A program made the translations under genes and the position numbers. The notes under the pieces were generated by a model. The model made no database searches, had not been told where the DNA came from, and saw only the letters and a program-made list of their open reading frames with translations. This document shows positions 11,712 through 20,114 of a DNA stretch of 24,172 bases, piece by piece. The DNA is from a virus. The stretch covers positions 1-24,172 of the IMG/VR virus record IMGVR_UViG_3300005096_000133; one strand, written 5' to 3'. Position 1 is the stretch's first letter. Each line of letters begins with the position of its first letter.

Positions 11712-12629
11712 ATGGCATATCCAGTAGATGCAGGTATTACCACGATGTCGGGAAAGTACATTCCCGAACTATGGTCGGGCGTATTGCTCGACAAGTTTTA
11801 CGCAGCAACCGTATTTGGTGAAATTTCGAATACCAAGTACGAAGGTGAGATCAGTGCAGTCGGTGATAAAGTTACTATTCGGACGATTCCCGACTTTACC
11901 GTCTCGGATTACAGTATCGGTATGACGCTCGCCTCTGAGCGCCCGGACACGACAATCGTCGAACTCCTGATTGACAAAGGTAAGTATTTCAACCTGTCGA
12001 TCAACCGGGTCGAAGAAAAACAGGCCGATATTGATTATGTGAACAAGTGGGCCGATCATGGCTCACAGCAAATGAAGGTCTCGATTGATTCGTCTGTGTT
12101 GGCCGGGATTTACGCTGATGTGGCCGCAGCCAACAAGGGTGCTACCGCCGGTGCGATCTCAGGAAACATTGATCTGGGTGCAACCACTGCGCCAATTACC
12201 CTCACAAAGGTCAATATCATCGATAAAATCTGTGAGCTCGGCCAGGTGCTTGATGAGCAGAACGCCCCGGAAACTGATCGGTGGTTGACAATTCCGGCAT
12301 GGGCCGCAACCAGGCTCAAGACGAGTGACCTGAAGGATGCATCGTTGACTGGTGATGGCAAATCACCTCTGCGGAATGGCCGCATTGGTATGATCGACCG
12401 GTTTATGGTCTATGTCAGCAACCAGTTGCCTCACGTGACCGACACTACCGAGTGTTTTCATCTGTTGGCCGGGCATAAATCTTCGTTGACGTTTGCTACC
12501 CAGCTGACCGAAAACGAGATCATCCCCAACCCGAACGACTTCGGTAAATTGATGCGTGGTCTTCAGGTTTACGGTTTCAAGGTCGTGCTGCCGACAATGA
12601 TGGCCGATCTGTACGCTACCGCCGGTTAA
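11712..12629 (+). CDS. Major capsid protein
   Basis: Expected to build the icosahedral shell (HK97 fold). The 305-residue product begins MAYPVDAGITTMSGKYIPEL and has an N-arm followed by WSGVLLDKFYAATVFGEISN. GDKVTIRTIPDFTVSDYSIG matches the E-loop region of the coat family. The central part carries the long helix (NIIDKICELGQVLDEQNAPE), and the end KLMRGLQVYGFKVVLPTMM is typical of the P-domain/A-domain closing strand. It has its own strong AAGGAG binding site preceded by two hairpins, and an intrinsic terminator follows. Position after the scaffold gene is the strongest support. Confidence 0.9.
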   Translation: MAYPVDAGITTMSGKYIPELWSGVLLDKFYAATVFGEISNTKYEGEISAVGDKVTIRTIPDFTVSDYSIGMTLASERPDTTIVELLIDKGKYFNLSINRVEEKQADIDYVNKWADHGSQQMKVSIDSSVLAGIYADVAAANKGATAGAISGNIDLGATTAPITLTKVNIIDKICELGQVLDEQNAPETDRWLTIPAWAATRLKTSDLKDASLTGDGKSPLRNGRIGMIDRFMVYVSNQLPHVTDTTECFHLLAGHKSSLTFATQLTENEIIPNPNDFGKLMRGLQVYGFKVVLPTMMADLYATAG

Positions 12630-12644
12630 TTTACGGTTTTATTC

Positions 12645-12677
12645 GCGGAGAGGGTTAATCCCTTCTCCGCTTTTTTT
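12645..12677 (+). terminator. Intrinsic terminator after the capsid gene
   Basis: GCGGAGAGGG, loop TTAAT, CCCTTCTCCGC (one bulged T), followed by seven T. It would lower transcription of the downstream head and tail genes relative to the capsid gene. Confidence 0.9.
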
Positions 12678-12690
12678 CATGGAGTAAGAA

Positions 12691-12975
12691 ATGGCCAGAT
12701 ATGAAGATCTCACCGTAAACAGGCTCAGGCTTCAAACGCCATTGTTCAAGTCTGTCGCTATTACCGTTCTTGCCGCCGCAACTACAGGTTCGTCTGCTGT
12801 TGATTCGGATCTCGTTGGCGGAACAATCGTTGGTATCGTTCCAACGGGTAATCAGGATCAGTTTGTTGACAATATCGCACTCAGTGCAACCGGTGCTGTG
12901 ACCGTAACGCTTGCTGCTGCTGCAACCGCAGCTAATTCATTCAGTGTTGCAGTTTTTAAACATCCTACAAATTAA
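12691..12975 (+). CDS. Small head-type protein, decoration-like (94 aa)
   Basis: ATG 12691 has GGAGTAAGAA upstream, just after the terminator. The first 20 residues are polar (MARYEDLTVNRLRLQTPLFK). The rest is a low-charge beta-rich segment with many Ala, Thr and Val (ITVLAAATTGSSAVDSDLVG; ATGAVTVTLAAAATAANSFS), as expected for a compact beta sandwich. Position right after the capsid gene suggests a capsid decoration or cement protein, but no diagnostic motif is visible, so this is an inference. Confidence 0.65.
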   Translation: MARYEDLTVNRLRLQTPLFKSVAITVLAAATTGSSAVDSDLVGGTIVGIVPTGNQDQFVDNIALSATGAVTVTLAAAATAANSFSVAVFKHPTN

Positions 12976-12980
12976 TAATC

Positions 12981-13009
12981 GTGCGGCGGGTAAATTACTC
13001 TCGCCGCAC
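12981..13009 (+). promoter_or_regulatory. Hairpin without T-tract before 13024 gene
   Basis: GTGCGGCG (12981-12988) and CGCCGCAC (13002-13009) form a perfect 8-bp stem with a 13-base loop. No T run follows, so it is not a canonical terminator. It lies 15 bases before the next gene start and may act in RNA stability or processing. Confidence 0.5.
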
Positions 13010-13023
13010 CGGATGGGATCGCA

Positions 13024-13308
13024 ATGACAAAATATCTCAAACAGGCAAGCAGTGGTCATATCTATATTGAGACCGAGGCGCTGAAACTGCGCGAGGATAT
13101 GTCACCGTGTGACGCACCGCACGAAGTTGAGACCTTGACTGGGATTAAACCTATGGATAAAAGCATCATCAGCCAAGGTCCGTATCCGACAAGAGAAGAA
13201 ATTGAATTTTCTGTTATGCATTGGCGTGAATTAAAGAGAATGGTTGAAGATAAGGGCGGAATTTGGACCAATAAAAAAGCTGCGCTTGAATTTCTGGAGA
13301 CGCTGTGA
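13024..13308 (+). CDS. Hypothetical phage protein (94 aa)
   Basis: ATG 13024 follows GGATGGGATCGCA, a weak binding site. The product opens MTKYLKQASSGHIYIETEAL, a short beta hairpin often seen at the start of small phage virion-region proteins, then has a linker and a C-terminal pair of helices (REEIEFSVMHWRELKRMVED; NKKAALEFLETL). The stop overlaps the next start as GTGA. It lies between the head gene and the adaptor. No family assigned. Confidence 0.65.
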   Translation: MTKYLKQASSGHIYIETEALKLREDMSPCDAPHEVETLTGIKPMDKSIISQGPYPTREEIEFSVMHWRELKRMVEDKGGIWTNKKAALEFLETL

Positions 13309-13901
13309 ATATCACGGAACTACTCGAAGAGCTGGAAACCATCTATCCGGGAGAGTCTGCACTTTCTCTTTCCGCCCTACAGCAAACAGCCAGGGCATTC
13401 TGTCGTAGAACGCTTTGGTACACAAGCGACCTTACAATATCCGCTGTGTCTGGAACGCAGGAATACACTCTTACTGATCCAACAAATACAAAAATCATTC
13501 GAGTTGAAATTGTCAGCCAGGGAGAACGGTTTCTGACGATGAAAGAAAAACCACTTACGACTTCAACCTCTGATACGCAAACGACTTACTATATCACTGA
13601 AGATGGAAAGATTGGTTTTTATCCAATCCCGACGAGTTCCAGCTCTGACGTTATTGTTACGGTTTCGCTTCAGCCTACACGGACAACAACTATCTTGGAT
13701 GATAGATTTGCTGAGGTTGAAGACATTCTCATTGCTGGAGCATTGGCGAAACTGTTTTCTATCCCATCCTATCCGCTGTATGACCCGCAACAAGCAGGGC
13801 TGTATCAAAATAAATATGATGTCGATGTTGTAAATACTCTCGCTTCGATCAACAGGAAGAAAACAAGTGGAGCAGTAAGTATTCAAATGAGGACGTTTTG
13901 A
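13305..13901 (+). CDS. Putative head-tail adaptor (tail-tube A-like)
   Basis: GTG 13305 overlaps the previous stop. The 198-residue product has an N-terminal helical part (LLEELETIYPGESALSLSAL; ARAFCRRTLWYTSD) followed by a beta-rich middle (GTQEYTLTDP; IIRVEIVSQGERFLTMKEKP; YYITEDGKIGFYPIPTSS) and a C-terminal helix pair. This helix-beta-helix layout is that of podovirus adaptor proteins (T7 gp11 / P22 gp4 position) that join portal and nozzle. Gene order, directly before the nozzle-like gene, supports it. Sequence alone is not diagnostic. Confidence 0.6.
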   Translation: MNITELLEELETIYPGESALSLSALQQTARAFCRRTLWYTSDLTISAVSGTQEYTLTDPTNTKIIRVEIVSQGERFLTMKEKPLTTSTSDTQTTYYITEDGKIGFYPIPTSSSSDVIVTVSLQPTRTTTILDDRFAEVEDILIAGALAKLFSIPSYPLYDPQQAGLYQNKYDVDVVNTLASINRKKTSGAVSIQMRTF

Positions 13902-15481
13902 AGCTTCTTATCGATAAATTCATAGGAATGCGCCCGATTGTAGATAGCAAACTTCTGCCTCGAAATGTAGCTGTTACCGCAACAAATATCAATACCGACA
14001 GCGGTGCGCTTGTCCCATTGAAGGGCAATACAAACGTCTGGACTCCGACGAAAACGGGGACAATTTTAAGCATTTATCGATATAATTCAAGTTTCTGGTT
14101 TCACTGGCCGCTTGATGTCAATGTGCTTCGTGGCCCGGTTCCTGACGATACCCTGCTGAGAACATATTTCACTGGAGATGGTTTGCCGCAGGTTACTGAT
14201 TCCTCTATTGCTACAGGTGGCGGGACTGATTATCCGACAGCGGCGTATACTCTTGGGGTTCCTGCGCCGGCTAATGCCCCTACCGTTACACTGGCTGGCT
14301 CCTCTTCAGATACCACGGAAGATGAAGACCGGAGTTATGTTTATACTTTTGTTTCGGGATGGGGAGAAGAGGGAGCGCCTTCACCGCCGTCAGATGTGTT
14401 AACCGGTCATCCTACAAGTCAAACTTGGGATTTATCGGCAATGGATGGTGTTCCAACTGGGAATTACAATATCACTCAAAAGAGGATCTACCGGACAAAA
14501 ACAACTGCGGATGGGACAACTTACTACCTGGTTGGAACAGTAGATATCGCAACTACGATATATTCCGACACGACAACGATCGTTGCAGCAACAGCAACAC
14601 TTCAATCTGAAGATTACGACATGCCGCCGTCTGGATTAATTGGGGTGGTTTCAATGCCTGGTGGAGTTATCGCTGGTTTCGCTGGGAACAGGATTTGTTT
14701 CTCTGAACCCTATCAACCTCACGCCTATCCCACAGGATACAGATTAACTGTCTCTGAAACGATTGTCGGGTTGGGAGTATTTGGTAATTCACTTCTGGTG
14801 CTAACTGAAGATCACCCTTATATTGTTTCCGGTGATGACCCGGCTTCAATGTCCATCCAGAGGCTTGAGATTAACCAATCGTGTGTCAGTAAGCGTGGGA
14901 TCGTTGATCTTGGTGAGGCTATCGCGTGGCCGTCTCCTGATGGGTTAATGGTCACCAGTATGGACGGAACGAGAAACATCACCGAGAAGATTCTCAGCAG
15001 GGCACAGTGGCAGGCATATAACCCGAGTGAATTACTTGGTGCGGTTCATGACGGGAAATACTATGGGTTTAATTCAACTTCCGGGTTCGTTTTAGATCTC
15101 CGAAATAAGGCAATTATCGACCTTGATTTCACAGCAACGGCGGCATGGAACGATAGTCTGACCGATACCCTCTATCTGGTGGTTAGCGGTGAGATTGTCT
15201 CCTATGGAACCGGAGCGGATAAAGAGTTCACTTGGGAAAGTCCGCCCATGAGAACGCCAAAGAAAACAAACTTAGGATGTATGCAGGTTGATGCTGAGGA
15301 TTATCCATTGACGGCTTCTTTGTACGCTGAGGGGGTGCAGAAGGCATCTGTCCTGGTCGTAGATGATAATACTGTGCTTCTTCCTGGCGGGTACATGGCT
15401 AGAGATTTTCAGGTGAAACTGGTGGGAAGCGTAACTGTTAATTCTGTAACCTTGGCGAGAAGGCTTAGCGACTTACGATGA
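13898..15481 (+). CDS. Putative tail nozzle / beta-propeller tail protein
   Basis: TTG 13898 overlaps the adaptor stop; GAGG lies four to eight bases upstream. The 527-residue product is rich in beta strands, Gly and Thr with repeated blade-like blocks, such as GVVSMPGGVIAGFAGNRICF, GVFGNSLLVLTEDHPYIVSG, EAIAWPSPDGLMVTSMDG and LLGAVHDGKYYGFNSTSGFV. These resemble the propeller of podovirus nozzle proteins (T7 gp12 / P22 gp10 position). An inserted Ig/FN3-like stretch is near 140-215 (YVYTFVSGWGEEGAPSPPSD). It sits between adaptor and fibre. The ATGA overlap at its end points to tight coupling with the fibre gene. Confidence 0.7.
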   Translation: MKLLIDKFIGMRPIVDSKLLPRNVAVTATNINTDSGALVPLKGNTNVWTPTKTGTILSIYRYNSSFWFHWPLDVNVLRGPVPDDTLLRTYFTGDGLPQVTDSSIATGGGTDYPTAAYTLGVPAPANAPTVTLAGSSSDTTEDEDRSYVYTFVSGWGEEGAPSPPSDVLTGHPTSQTWDLSAMDGVPTGNYNITQKRIYRTKTTADGTTYYLVGTVDIATTIYSDTTTIVAATATLQSEDYDMPPSGLIGVVSMPGGVIAGFAGNRICFSEPYQPHAYPTGYRLTVSETIVGLGVFGNSLLVLTEDHPYIVSGDDPASMSIQRLEINQSCVSKRGIVDLGEAIAWPSPDGLMVTSMDGTRNITEKILSRAQWQAYNPSELLGAVHDGKYYGFNSTSGFVLDLRNKAIIDLDFTATAAWNDSLTDTLYLVVSGEIVSYGTGADKEFTWESPPMRTPKKTNLGCMQVDAEDYPLTASLYAEGVQKASVLVVDDNTVLLPGGYMARDFQVKLVGSVTVNSVTLARRLSDLR

Positions 15482-17736
15482 CTGTCAATTTCCCGACACC
15501 CCCAAGTAGTGTAGACAGTAAGGTAAGGGTTGCTCTTGCGAAGTTAAAGCAAGCGGTTAACAGCCAAAGTTCGACCAATACTTCACTTACCAGTCAAATT
15601 TCAGCATTGAATACTCAGGTAAATGGGGTTGCTGTTTATCAAACTCCAGATGCACCAACCGGGTTTAATGCAACCGGTGCCTTTGCAATGATTCTGCTTT
15701 CGTGGAGTGCTCCAACCTACACCGGGCATGCCTACACTGAAGTCTGGCGGAATGATGTTGATAATCTGGCTACTGCGGTAAATATTGCAGATACGCAGGC
15801 GGCCTTATATGCTGACACTCCGCCTACTCAATCGCTGGAGAAGGACTATTACTATTTTTGCAGGCATGTCAATCTTGATGGTTTAGCCGGCCCTTTTAAT
15901 TCAGCATCTGGAACATTGGCGCATACAGCTGACGATCCTGAATATCTGCTCCAACTGATCAATAATTCAAAATGGATAGCGTCGACTGCCTTTTCTGTTG
16001 GTGATCGGATTTATGCTCAGAACGGGGCGTTTATCGTCACTGTTGCAGGGACAACCGGCACAACTGAACCAACCTGGGATTCGACTGTTGGCAATGACAC
16101 TGTTGACAATACGGTCACATGGCAAAGAGAGAAAGACTTTACGCTTGAACCTCCTTATGAGGTTGGGGTTGTTGGTGGAATCGTCGCAATGGTTATCAGG
16201 GCGGCCTTTATTGGTGATTTGACAGTTACCAACGCAATGATCAAGGAACTTGCAGCAGATAAGATTTTAGCCGGGACGATAACCGCATATTTGAAGATTA
16301 TTGCTCCGCTGATTCAAAATGCTGAAACAAACCCGACCGCTATTTTAGATCTGAACGCAAGTGCTCCATATATCAAGCTTATTGATGCTTTGGGGAAATA
16401 TACACAGATAAATCCTGGCACGTTTAAATGCAATGACGGAACGACAAATATCCTTGAGTTCAACGGAACAAGTTTCACACTTCGGGATTCTTCCGGGAAT
16501 ATCGTTCTGACGAGTGGTGGTGCAATTTGGGATTATGTCACAGGAGTTACAAAACCGGCTGATAATGCAGATGTAACAAACTATGATGACTATCGGGTAA
16601 CAAATCGCCAATTAGAAAACAATGTAACCACAATTGCAAATCCACAGGGAGGGTCCTATTCTAATAATACTAATGTTACAGGGGCGATTAAAGTGACATT
16701 ACCCCAGTCGTGGACAGGGACTATGCTTAAATTTGAGGTTGATGTGTATTTATATGACCTCCAATCATCCTTTAAACTTTTGGTCGGTGGGTATAACTAT
16801 GATTTAACACCAGAGTGGTTAAATGAATTTGCTCAAATAATCGGCAATACAGTTTCAAATAACCGTGTTCGTTTTGGCCATGACGGAACAAATTGCTGTA
16901 TAATAATCGGTGAAACGACAACAGTGTGGGCATACCCTCAAATAGCTGTTAAGAACTTTCAAGCTGGTTTCGCTAATTACGAAATATCCAAATGGGAAAC
17001 TGGTTGGAATGTTGGGATAGTTACTGATTTAACGGGGGTCACATTTACAGGAGATTTTTCTGATGCTTTGCTCGATGCAAAATCAATTTTAGGACAAGGG
17101 GCATTAGCAACCGTAAGTTCAGCAGATTGGGCAACACAAGTTGCGGGCACCGGAAAGCCCGCAGATAGCGCCGATGTAACTTCAGCCAATCCACAGGCAC
17201 CAAGTTGGTTAACAGATCCGGTGGTTTGGTCTGGGAATCAAATAACGTCGACAAATATTGCAACATATATTGCTAATCTTGCAGTAGGTTCTGCACAAAT
17301 AGCGAATTTGGCGGTTGGTTCTTTGTCTATCGCTGGTGACGCTGTAACTGTCCCTTATGCAATTAGTTCGGTTACTTCAGCAAATACCAATGCGGCTACT
17401 TGGCTAGATGTCCTTACGTTGACGGTGATTGTCCCAACCGCCGCAAGTATAGGAGGAACAGTTGACCCTCCAGTTGTTGTTTCTGGATTTATAAACTTTT
17501 ACAATACTTTTGCAGATAATTCAACATTTGTAAGGATAGTTAGAGATACAACGCAATTAGGTGAAATTGTTAATGATCTTGGTCTAAACGATGCGCAAAA
17601 CAACTATGGGTTCACTTTTTTAGATTCTCCTGTGAATGGAACGCATACGTACAAATTACAAATTCAATCATCGTCAACATTGTCAACCATTTTCACTACC
17701 AGCAGGGGATTATATTGCGGGGTAGTGAAAAAATGA
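15478..17736 (+). CDS. Putative tail fibre / receptor-binding tail protein
   Basis: The 752-residue product has a helical start (KVRVALAKLKQAVNSQSSTN), then an FN3-like domain (about 58-140: PDAPTGFNATGAFAMILLSW ... YTEVWRND). NAMIKELAADKILAGTITAY near residue 250 is the beta-helix lead-in found in tail-tip and host-specificity proteins. Further on are two related segments with KPADNADVT (near 358) and KPADSADVT (near 559), and LAVGSAQIANLAVGS, a short internal repeat. The C-terminus is a beta sandwich. This architecture suits a fibre or receptor-binding protein; host range is unknown. Confidence 0.75.
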   Translation: MTVNFPTPPSSVDSKVRVALAKLKQAVNSQSSTNTSLTSQISALNTQVNGVAVYQTPDAPTGFNATGAFAMILLSWSAPTYTGHAYTEVWRNDVDNLATAVNIADTQAALYADTPPTQSLEKDYYYFCRHVNLDGLAGPFNSASGTLAHTADDPEYLLQLINNSKWIASTAFSVGDRIYAQNGAFIVTVAGTTGTTEPTWDSTVGNDTVDNTVTWQREKDFTLEPPYEVGVVGGIVAMVIRAAFIGDLTVTNAMIKELAADKILAGTITAYLKIIAPLIQNAETNPTAILDLNASAPYIKLIDALGKYTQINPGTFKCNDGTTNILEFNGTSFTLRDSSGNIVLTSGGAIWDYVTGVTKPADNADVTNYDDYRVTNRQLENNVTTIANPQGGSYSNNTNVTGAIKVTLPQSWTGTMLKFEVDVYLYDLQSSFKLLVGGYNYDLTPEWLNEFAQIIGNTVSNNRVRFGHDGTNCCIIIGETTTVWAYPQIAVKNFQAGFANYEISKWETGWNVGIVTDLTGVTFTGDFSDALLDAKSILGQGALATVSSADWATQVAGTGKPADSADVTSANPQAPSWLTDPVVWSGNQITSTNIATYIANLAVGSAQIANLAVGSLSIAGDAVTVPYAISSVTSANTNAATWLDVLTLTVIVPTAASIGGTVDPPVVVSGFINFYNTFADNSTFVRIVRDTTQLGEIVNDLGLNDAQNNYGFTFLDSPVNGTHTYKLQIQSSSTLSTIFTTSRGLYCGVVKK

Positions 17737-18146
17737 TAACTGCTTCTATTTATACTTTATCGACAGGTGAGATTACAGCGATCGTATTATGCCCTGACGA
17801 TGAAATAACAAATCAGTTTGATGAAGCCATATCGTCGTATGTTGTTGGAAACCACGACAGCAAAACGAAATATATCAATAACGGAACCGTTACTACCCGG
17901 CCGTCAATTGGATTAACCATTGATAAAACGCAAATAACCTCAGATCCGACAGATGTTTTTGCATTGCCAGAGAATAAAGCAACCATTTCCAATTTGCCAA
18001 AACCGACAACAGTAACAGTTAACGGAGTTCAATCTCAAACAACCGACGGTACCGCAGAAATCGTCTCTGATGTCCCCACAACACTACAGATCAAGGTGAG
18101 TTCATGGCCGTACCTGGACGAGGAATTAACAATCGAGGCTATATGA
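17733..18146 (+). CDS. Small tail-region protein (137 aa)
   Basis: ATG 17733 overlaps the fibre stop (ATGA); an upstream in-frame TTG at 17715 is less likely. It begins MITASIYTLSTGEITAIVLC and has a middle KYINNGTVTTRPSIGLTIDK, typical of small phage tail proteins that follow fibre genes. The C-terminal part TTVTVNGVQSQTTDGTAEIV could be an Ig-like strand set. A fibre-accessory or assembly role is inferred from position. Confidence 0.65.
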   Translation: MITASIYTLSTGEITAIVLCPDDEITNQFDEAISSYVVGNHDSKTKYINNGTVTTRPSIGLTIDKTQITSDPTDVFALPENKATISNLPKPTTVTVNGVQSQTTDGTAEIVSDVPTTLQIKVSSWPYLDEELTIEAI

Positions 18147-18352
18147 CCAGAATTACGCACAGAGGTACAGATGAGCAGAAAACAAGAGCTGACATTGTTG
18201 TCTCTCAGTTTTTACGCCTTTCAAGTGCGGAAGTTGCAAGTCATATCAGGAGTATTGTTTTAAACTCGAACGGGAAAATCAAGCCGCTGGCAATTGTTAA
18301 TATTTTGATCCTGCTGGCAAGGATTGTTCACTATCTTGGGAATAAGAAATGA
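18143..18352 (+). CDS. Hypothetical protein (69 aa)
   Basis: ATG 18143 overlaps the preceding stop and has GAGGC just upstream; the longer in-frame ATG 18104 would overlap the previous gene by 43 bases. The product starts MTRITHRGTDEQKTRADIVV and is mostly helical, with a hydrophobic C-terminal segment (PLAIVNILILLARIVHYLG, about 49-67) that may be membrane-associated. The stop overlaps the next start. Function unknown. Confidence 0.65.
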   Translation: MTRITHRGTDEQKTRADIVVSQFLRLSSAEVASHIRSIVLNSNGKIKPLAIVNILILLARIVHYLGNKK

Positions 18353-18735
18353 AAGAGATTATTCATACTTCAGCGCGTGATAATTGGAATTGGATCAAAA
18401 GACATATAACTACAATTATCGCTCAGCAGCGGCTGGATTGCACCCAAGAAGACATTTATCATCTTCTTATCAGTGGAAAATCTTCACTTTATATCAATAA
18501 GGAATCTGACGCCTTTATAATTCTTTCTCCAACGTCAGATTCGCATAATGGAAAACGTGGAGTTTTTATTGATATTGCCTATTGTCCATCATGGCGGAAG
18601 GCAGAAGATTATGCTCCGGCGATTTATGATCTATGTCGAAGTACAGGCGCAGAATATATTGAATTTGCCAGCAACAGAAAAGGGTGGGCACGGATGTTCA
18701 ACAAACAGCATACTCTTTTCAGAGGGAGTTTATAA
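18349..18735 (+). CDS. GNAT-like fold phage protein (128 aa)
   Basis: ATG 18349 overlaps the previous stop. The layout is that of GNAT-like phage proteins encoded near tail genes: an N-terminal helix (IKRHITTIIAQQRLDC), strands SLYINKESDAFIILSPTS and GVFIDIAYCP, a helix (AEDYAPAIYDLCRSTGA), then YIEFASNRKGWARMF, which ends like the acetyl-CoA-side strand and helix of GNATs. The usual Q/RxxGxG/A acetyl-CoA motif is not visible, so catalysis is doubtful. Role unknown. Confidence 0.7.
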   Translation: MKEIIHTSARDNWNWIKRHITTIIAQQRLDCTQEDIYHLLISGKSSLYINKESDAFIILSPTSDSHNGKRGVFIDIAYCPSWRKAEDYAPAIYDLCRSTGAEYIEFASNRKGWARMFNKQHTLFRGSL

Positions 18736-18737
18736 TT

Positions 18738-19289
18738 ATGTCCGGTGGCGGTGGAAACAGAGAAATGCCAGAGACGGCACAAGAGAAAGCGCTTGCTGAC
18801 GTCGCTTCTCGAGAGTGGAACAGATATCAGGATGTTTATGTTCCCCTTGAGAATATGTGGCTGAAAGATATTCGTCCTTCTACGGCAGACTATTCTAATG
18901 TCGCCTCAGAGGCTTCAGGCGCGATCGGTCTTCGGGCAGATCAAGCACAGGCTGGGTTGCAGCGTGGATTATTCAGCCAAGGAGCAGCGCCTGGAAGCGG
19001 TAAATTCCTCGAATCAACCGGTTCGCTTAATAGAGAGCGTGGGCTGTCTTCAGGGCGGGCCATGACGGCCGGTACGCAACTCGTGGATGATTCCCTGTAC
19101 CAAGGGCTCGGTCAGGCTGTTGCAGTCGGCAGGGGGCAAGCGACAGAAGCTATTGGCGGACTTGGCGACATCGCTACTCGTGCAGTAAATAATTCCGTTG
19201 GTGACAGATTTAGAAAGAGAAAGGCAAAGGATGACACTCTTTCTACTATCGGCTTCACTGGTGGGTTGATGATGGGAGGCAGAGCCTGA
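18738..19289 (+). CDS. Putative internal/ejection virion protein (183 aa)
   Basis: ATG 18738 is preceded by GAGGGAG with about nine-base spacing. The product starts MSGGGGNREMPETAQEKALA, continues with WNRYQDVYVPLENMWLKDIR, then Ala/Gly-rich helices (ASEASGAIGLRADQAQAGLQ; GLGQAVAVGRGQATEAIGGL) and a basic C-terminus. Composition and position, before other Ala-rich proteins and a giant protein, match the internal protein cluster of podoviruses that is injected with DNA. The stop overlaps the next ATG by one base. Confidence 0.65.
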   Translation: MSGGGGNREMPETAQEKALADVASREWNRYQDVYVPLENMWLKDIRPSTADYSNVASEASGAIGLRADQAQAGLQRGLFSQGAAPGSGKFLESTGSLNRERGLSSGRAMTAGTQLVDDSLYQGLGQAVAVGRGQATEAIGGLGDIATRAVNNSVGDRFRKRKAKDDTLSTIGFTGGLMMGGRA

Positions 19290-19696
19290 TGGCCTATGTA
19301 AATTTTAGCGGGAATGCCCGCGACACCATGGCTCAACTCTACCGGAATCAATGGGAGGATTACATCTCAAGATTCGGAGGAGCGGAGAAGGAGCTTGTTG
19401 GATCATACCGGAATCAAGGTCTTATGACTAATCGATTGAACGAAGCAAGGAAGTTTGCCAATCTTGGTAGTGATAGTGGAGAAGCGGCTCAAGGATTGCT
19501 TCAGTCAAGATATCAAGCGCGATACACCCCCCAGGAGACGGCGGCACAACGTAGATCTAATTTGCTTGACAGGACACTCGCTCGGGTAGATCTGGCTAAT
19601 CGCACAAGATCGCATATGGTTGATCGAGACAGAGCTATTCTGGATGGTGGATTGACAAATTCAGGCAAACAAAAACTCACACAAGGAGGCTATTGA
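19289..19696 (+). CDS. Hypothetical internal virion-type protein (135 aa)
   Basis: Starts at the TGATG junction with the previous gene. The product begins MAYVNFSGNARDTMAQLYRN, then has charged helices (WEDYISRFGGAEKELVGSYR; ARYTPQETAAQRRSNLLDRT) and many Arg. There is no membrane segment. It belongs by position to the ejection-protein cluster. AGGAGG at its 3' end is the binding site of the next gene. No family assigned. Confidence 0.6.
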   Translation: MAYVNFSGNARDTMAQLYRNQWEDYISRFGGAEKELVGSYRNQGLMTNRLNEARKFANLGSDSGEAAQGLLQSRYQARYTPQETAAQRRSNLLDRTLARVDLANRTRSHMVDRDRAILDGGLTNSGKQKLTQGGY

Positions 19697-19697
19697 T

Positions 19698-20102
19698 ATG
19701 GCTGGTCTTCTTCAAATTGGACAGAATTATAAACGCAGTGCTCTGAATGCTGGGAAGAGAGCGGCGGACTTAGAAGAATATCGTTCCCAAGCAAATGAAC
19801 AGCTTAAGATGGCAGAAGATGCACAGCAGAAGAATGCAATCGGTACCGGAATGGGACTTGGTTATGCTTATGCTCCAGAGATAGCATCCGCTGTTGGTCT
19901 TACCGGTGCTGCTGGTGGTGGTGCGGCCGCGCTTGAAGCTGTTGGCGGGACTGCTGCTGCCGCAGGTGGTGCAATGGCTCCTGCCGCTGGATTGGCTGCT
20001 GCTGAGGCAGCTGGCGCAGGTGCTGCAATTCCAGGGTTAGCTGTACTTGGGCCGATAGGATTGGCGGGTTTGGCTGCTTGGGGACTTTCGAGACTTTTCT
20101 AG
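19698..20102 (+). CDS. Ala/Gly-rich hydrophobic virion-type protein (134 aa)
   Basis: ATG 19698 follows AGGAGG (19684-19689). The N-terminal half is a charged helix (KRAADLEEYRSQANEQLKMA). From about residue 50 it is Ala/Gly-rich and hydrophobic (long AAAGG runs, then LAVLGPIGLAGLAAWGLSRL), suggesting insertion into membrane or assembly of a channel during DNA ejection. This pattern is known for some podovirus ejection proteins, but homology is not established here. Confidence 0.6.
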   Translation: MAGLLQIGQNYKRSALNAGKRAADLEEYRSQANEQLKMAEDAQQKNAIGTGMGLGYAYAPEIASAVGLTGAAGGGAAALEAVGGTAAAAGGAMAPAAGLAAAEAAGAGAAIPGLAVLGPIGLAGLAAWGLSRLF

Positions 20103-20114
20103 GAGAAATTAAAC

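Noticed and set aside
18104-18142. N-terminal extension of the gene at 18143 from ATG 18104
   Set aside because: It overlaps the previous gene by 43 bases, while ATG 18143 gives the 4-base ATGA overlap used by neighbouring genes.
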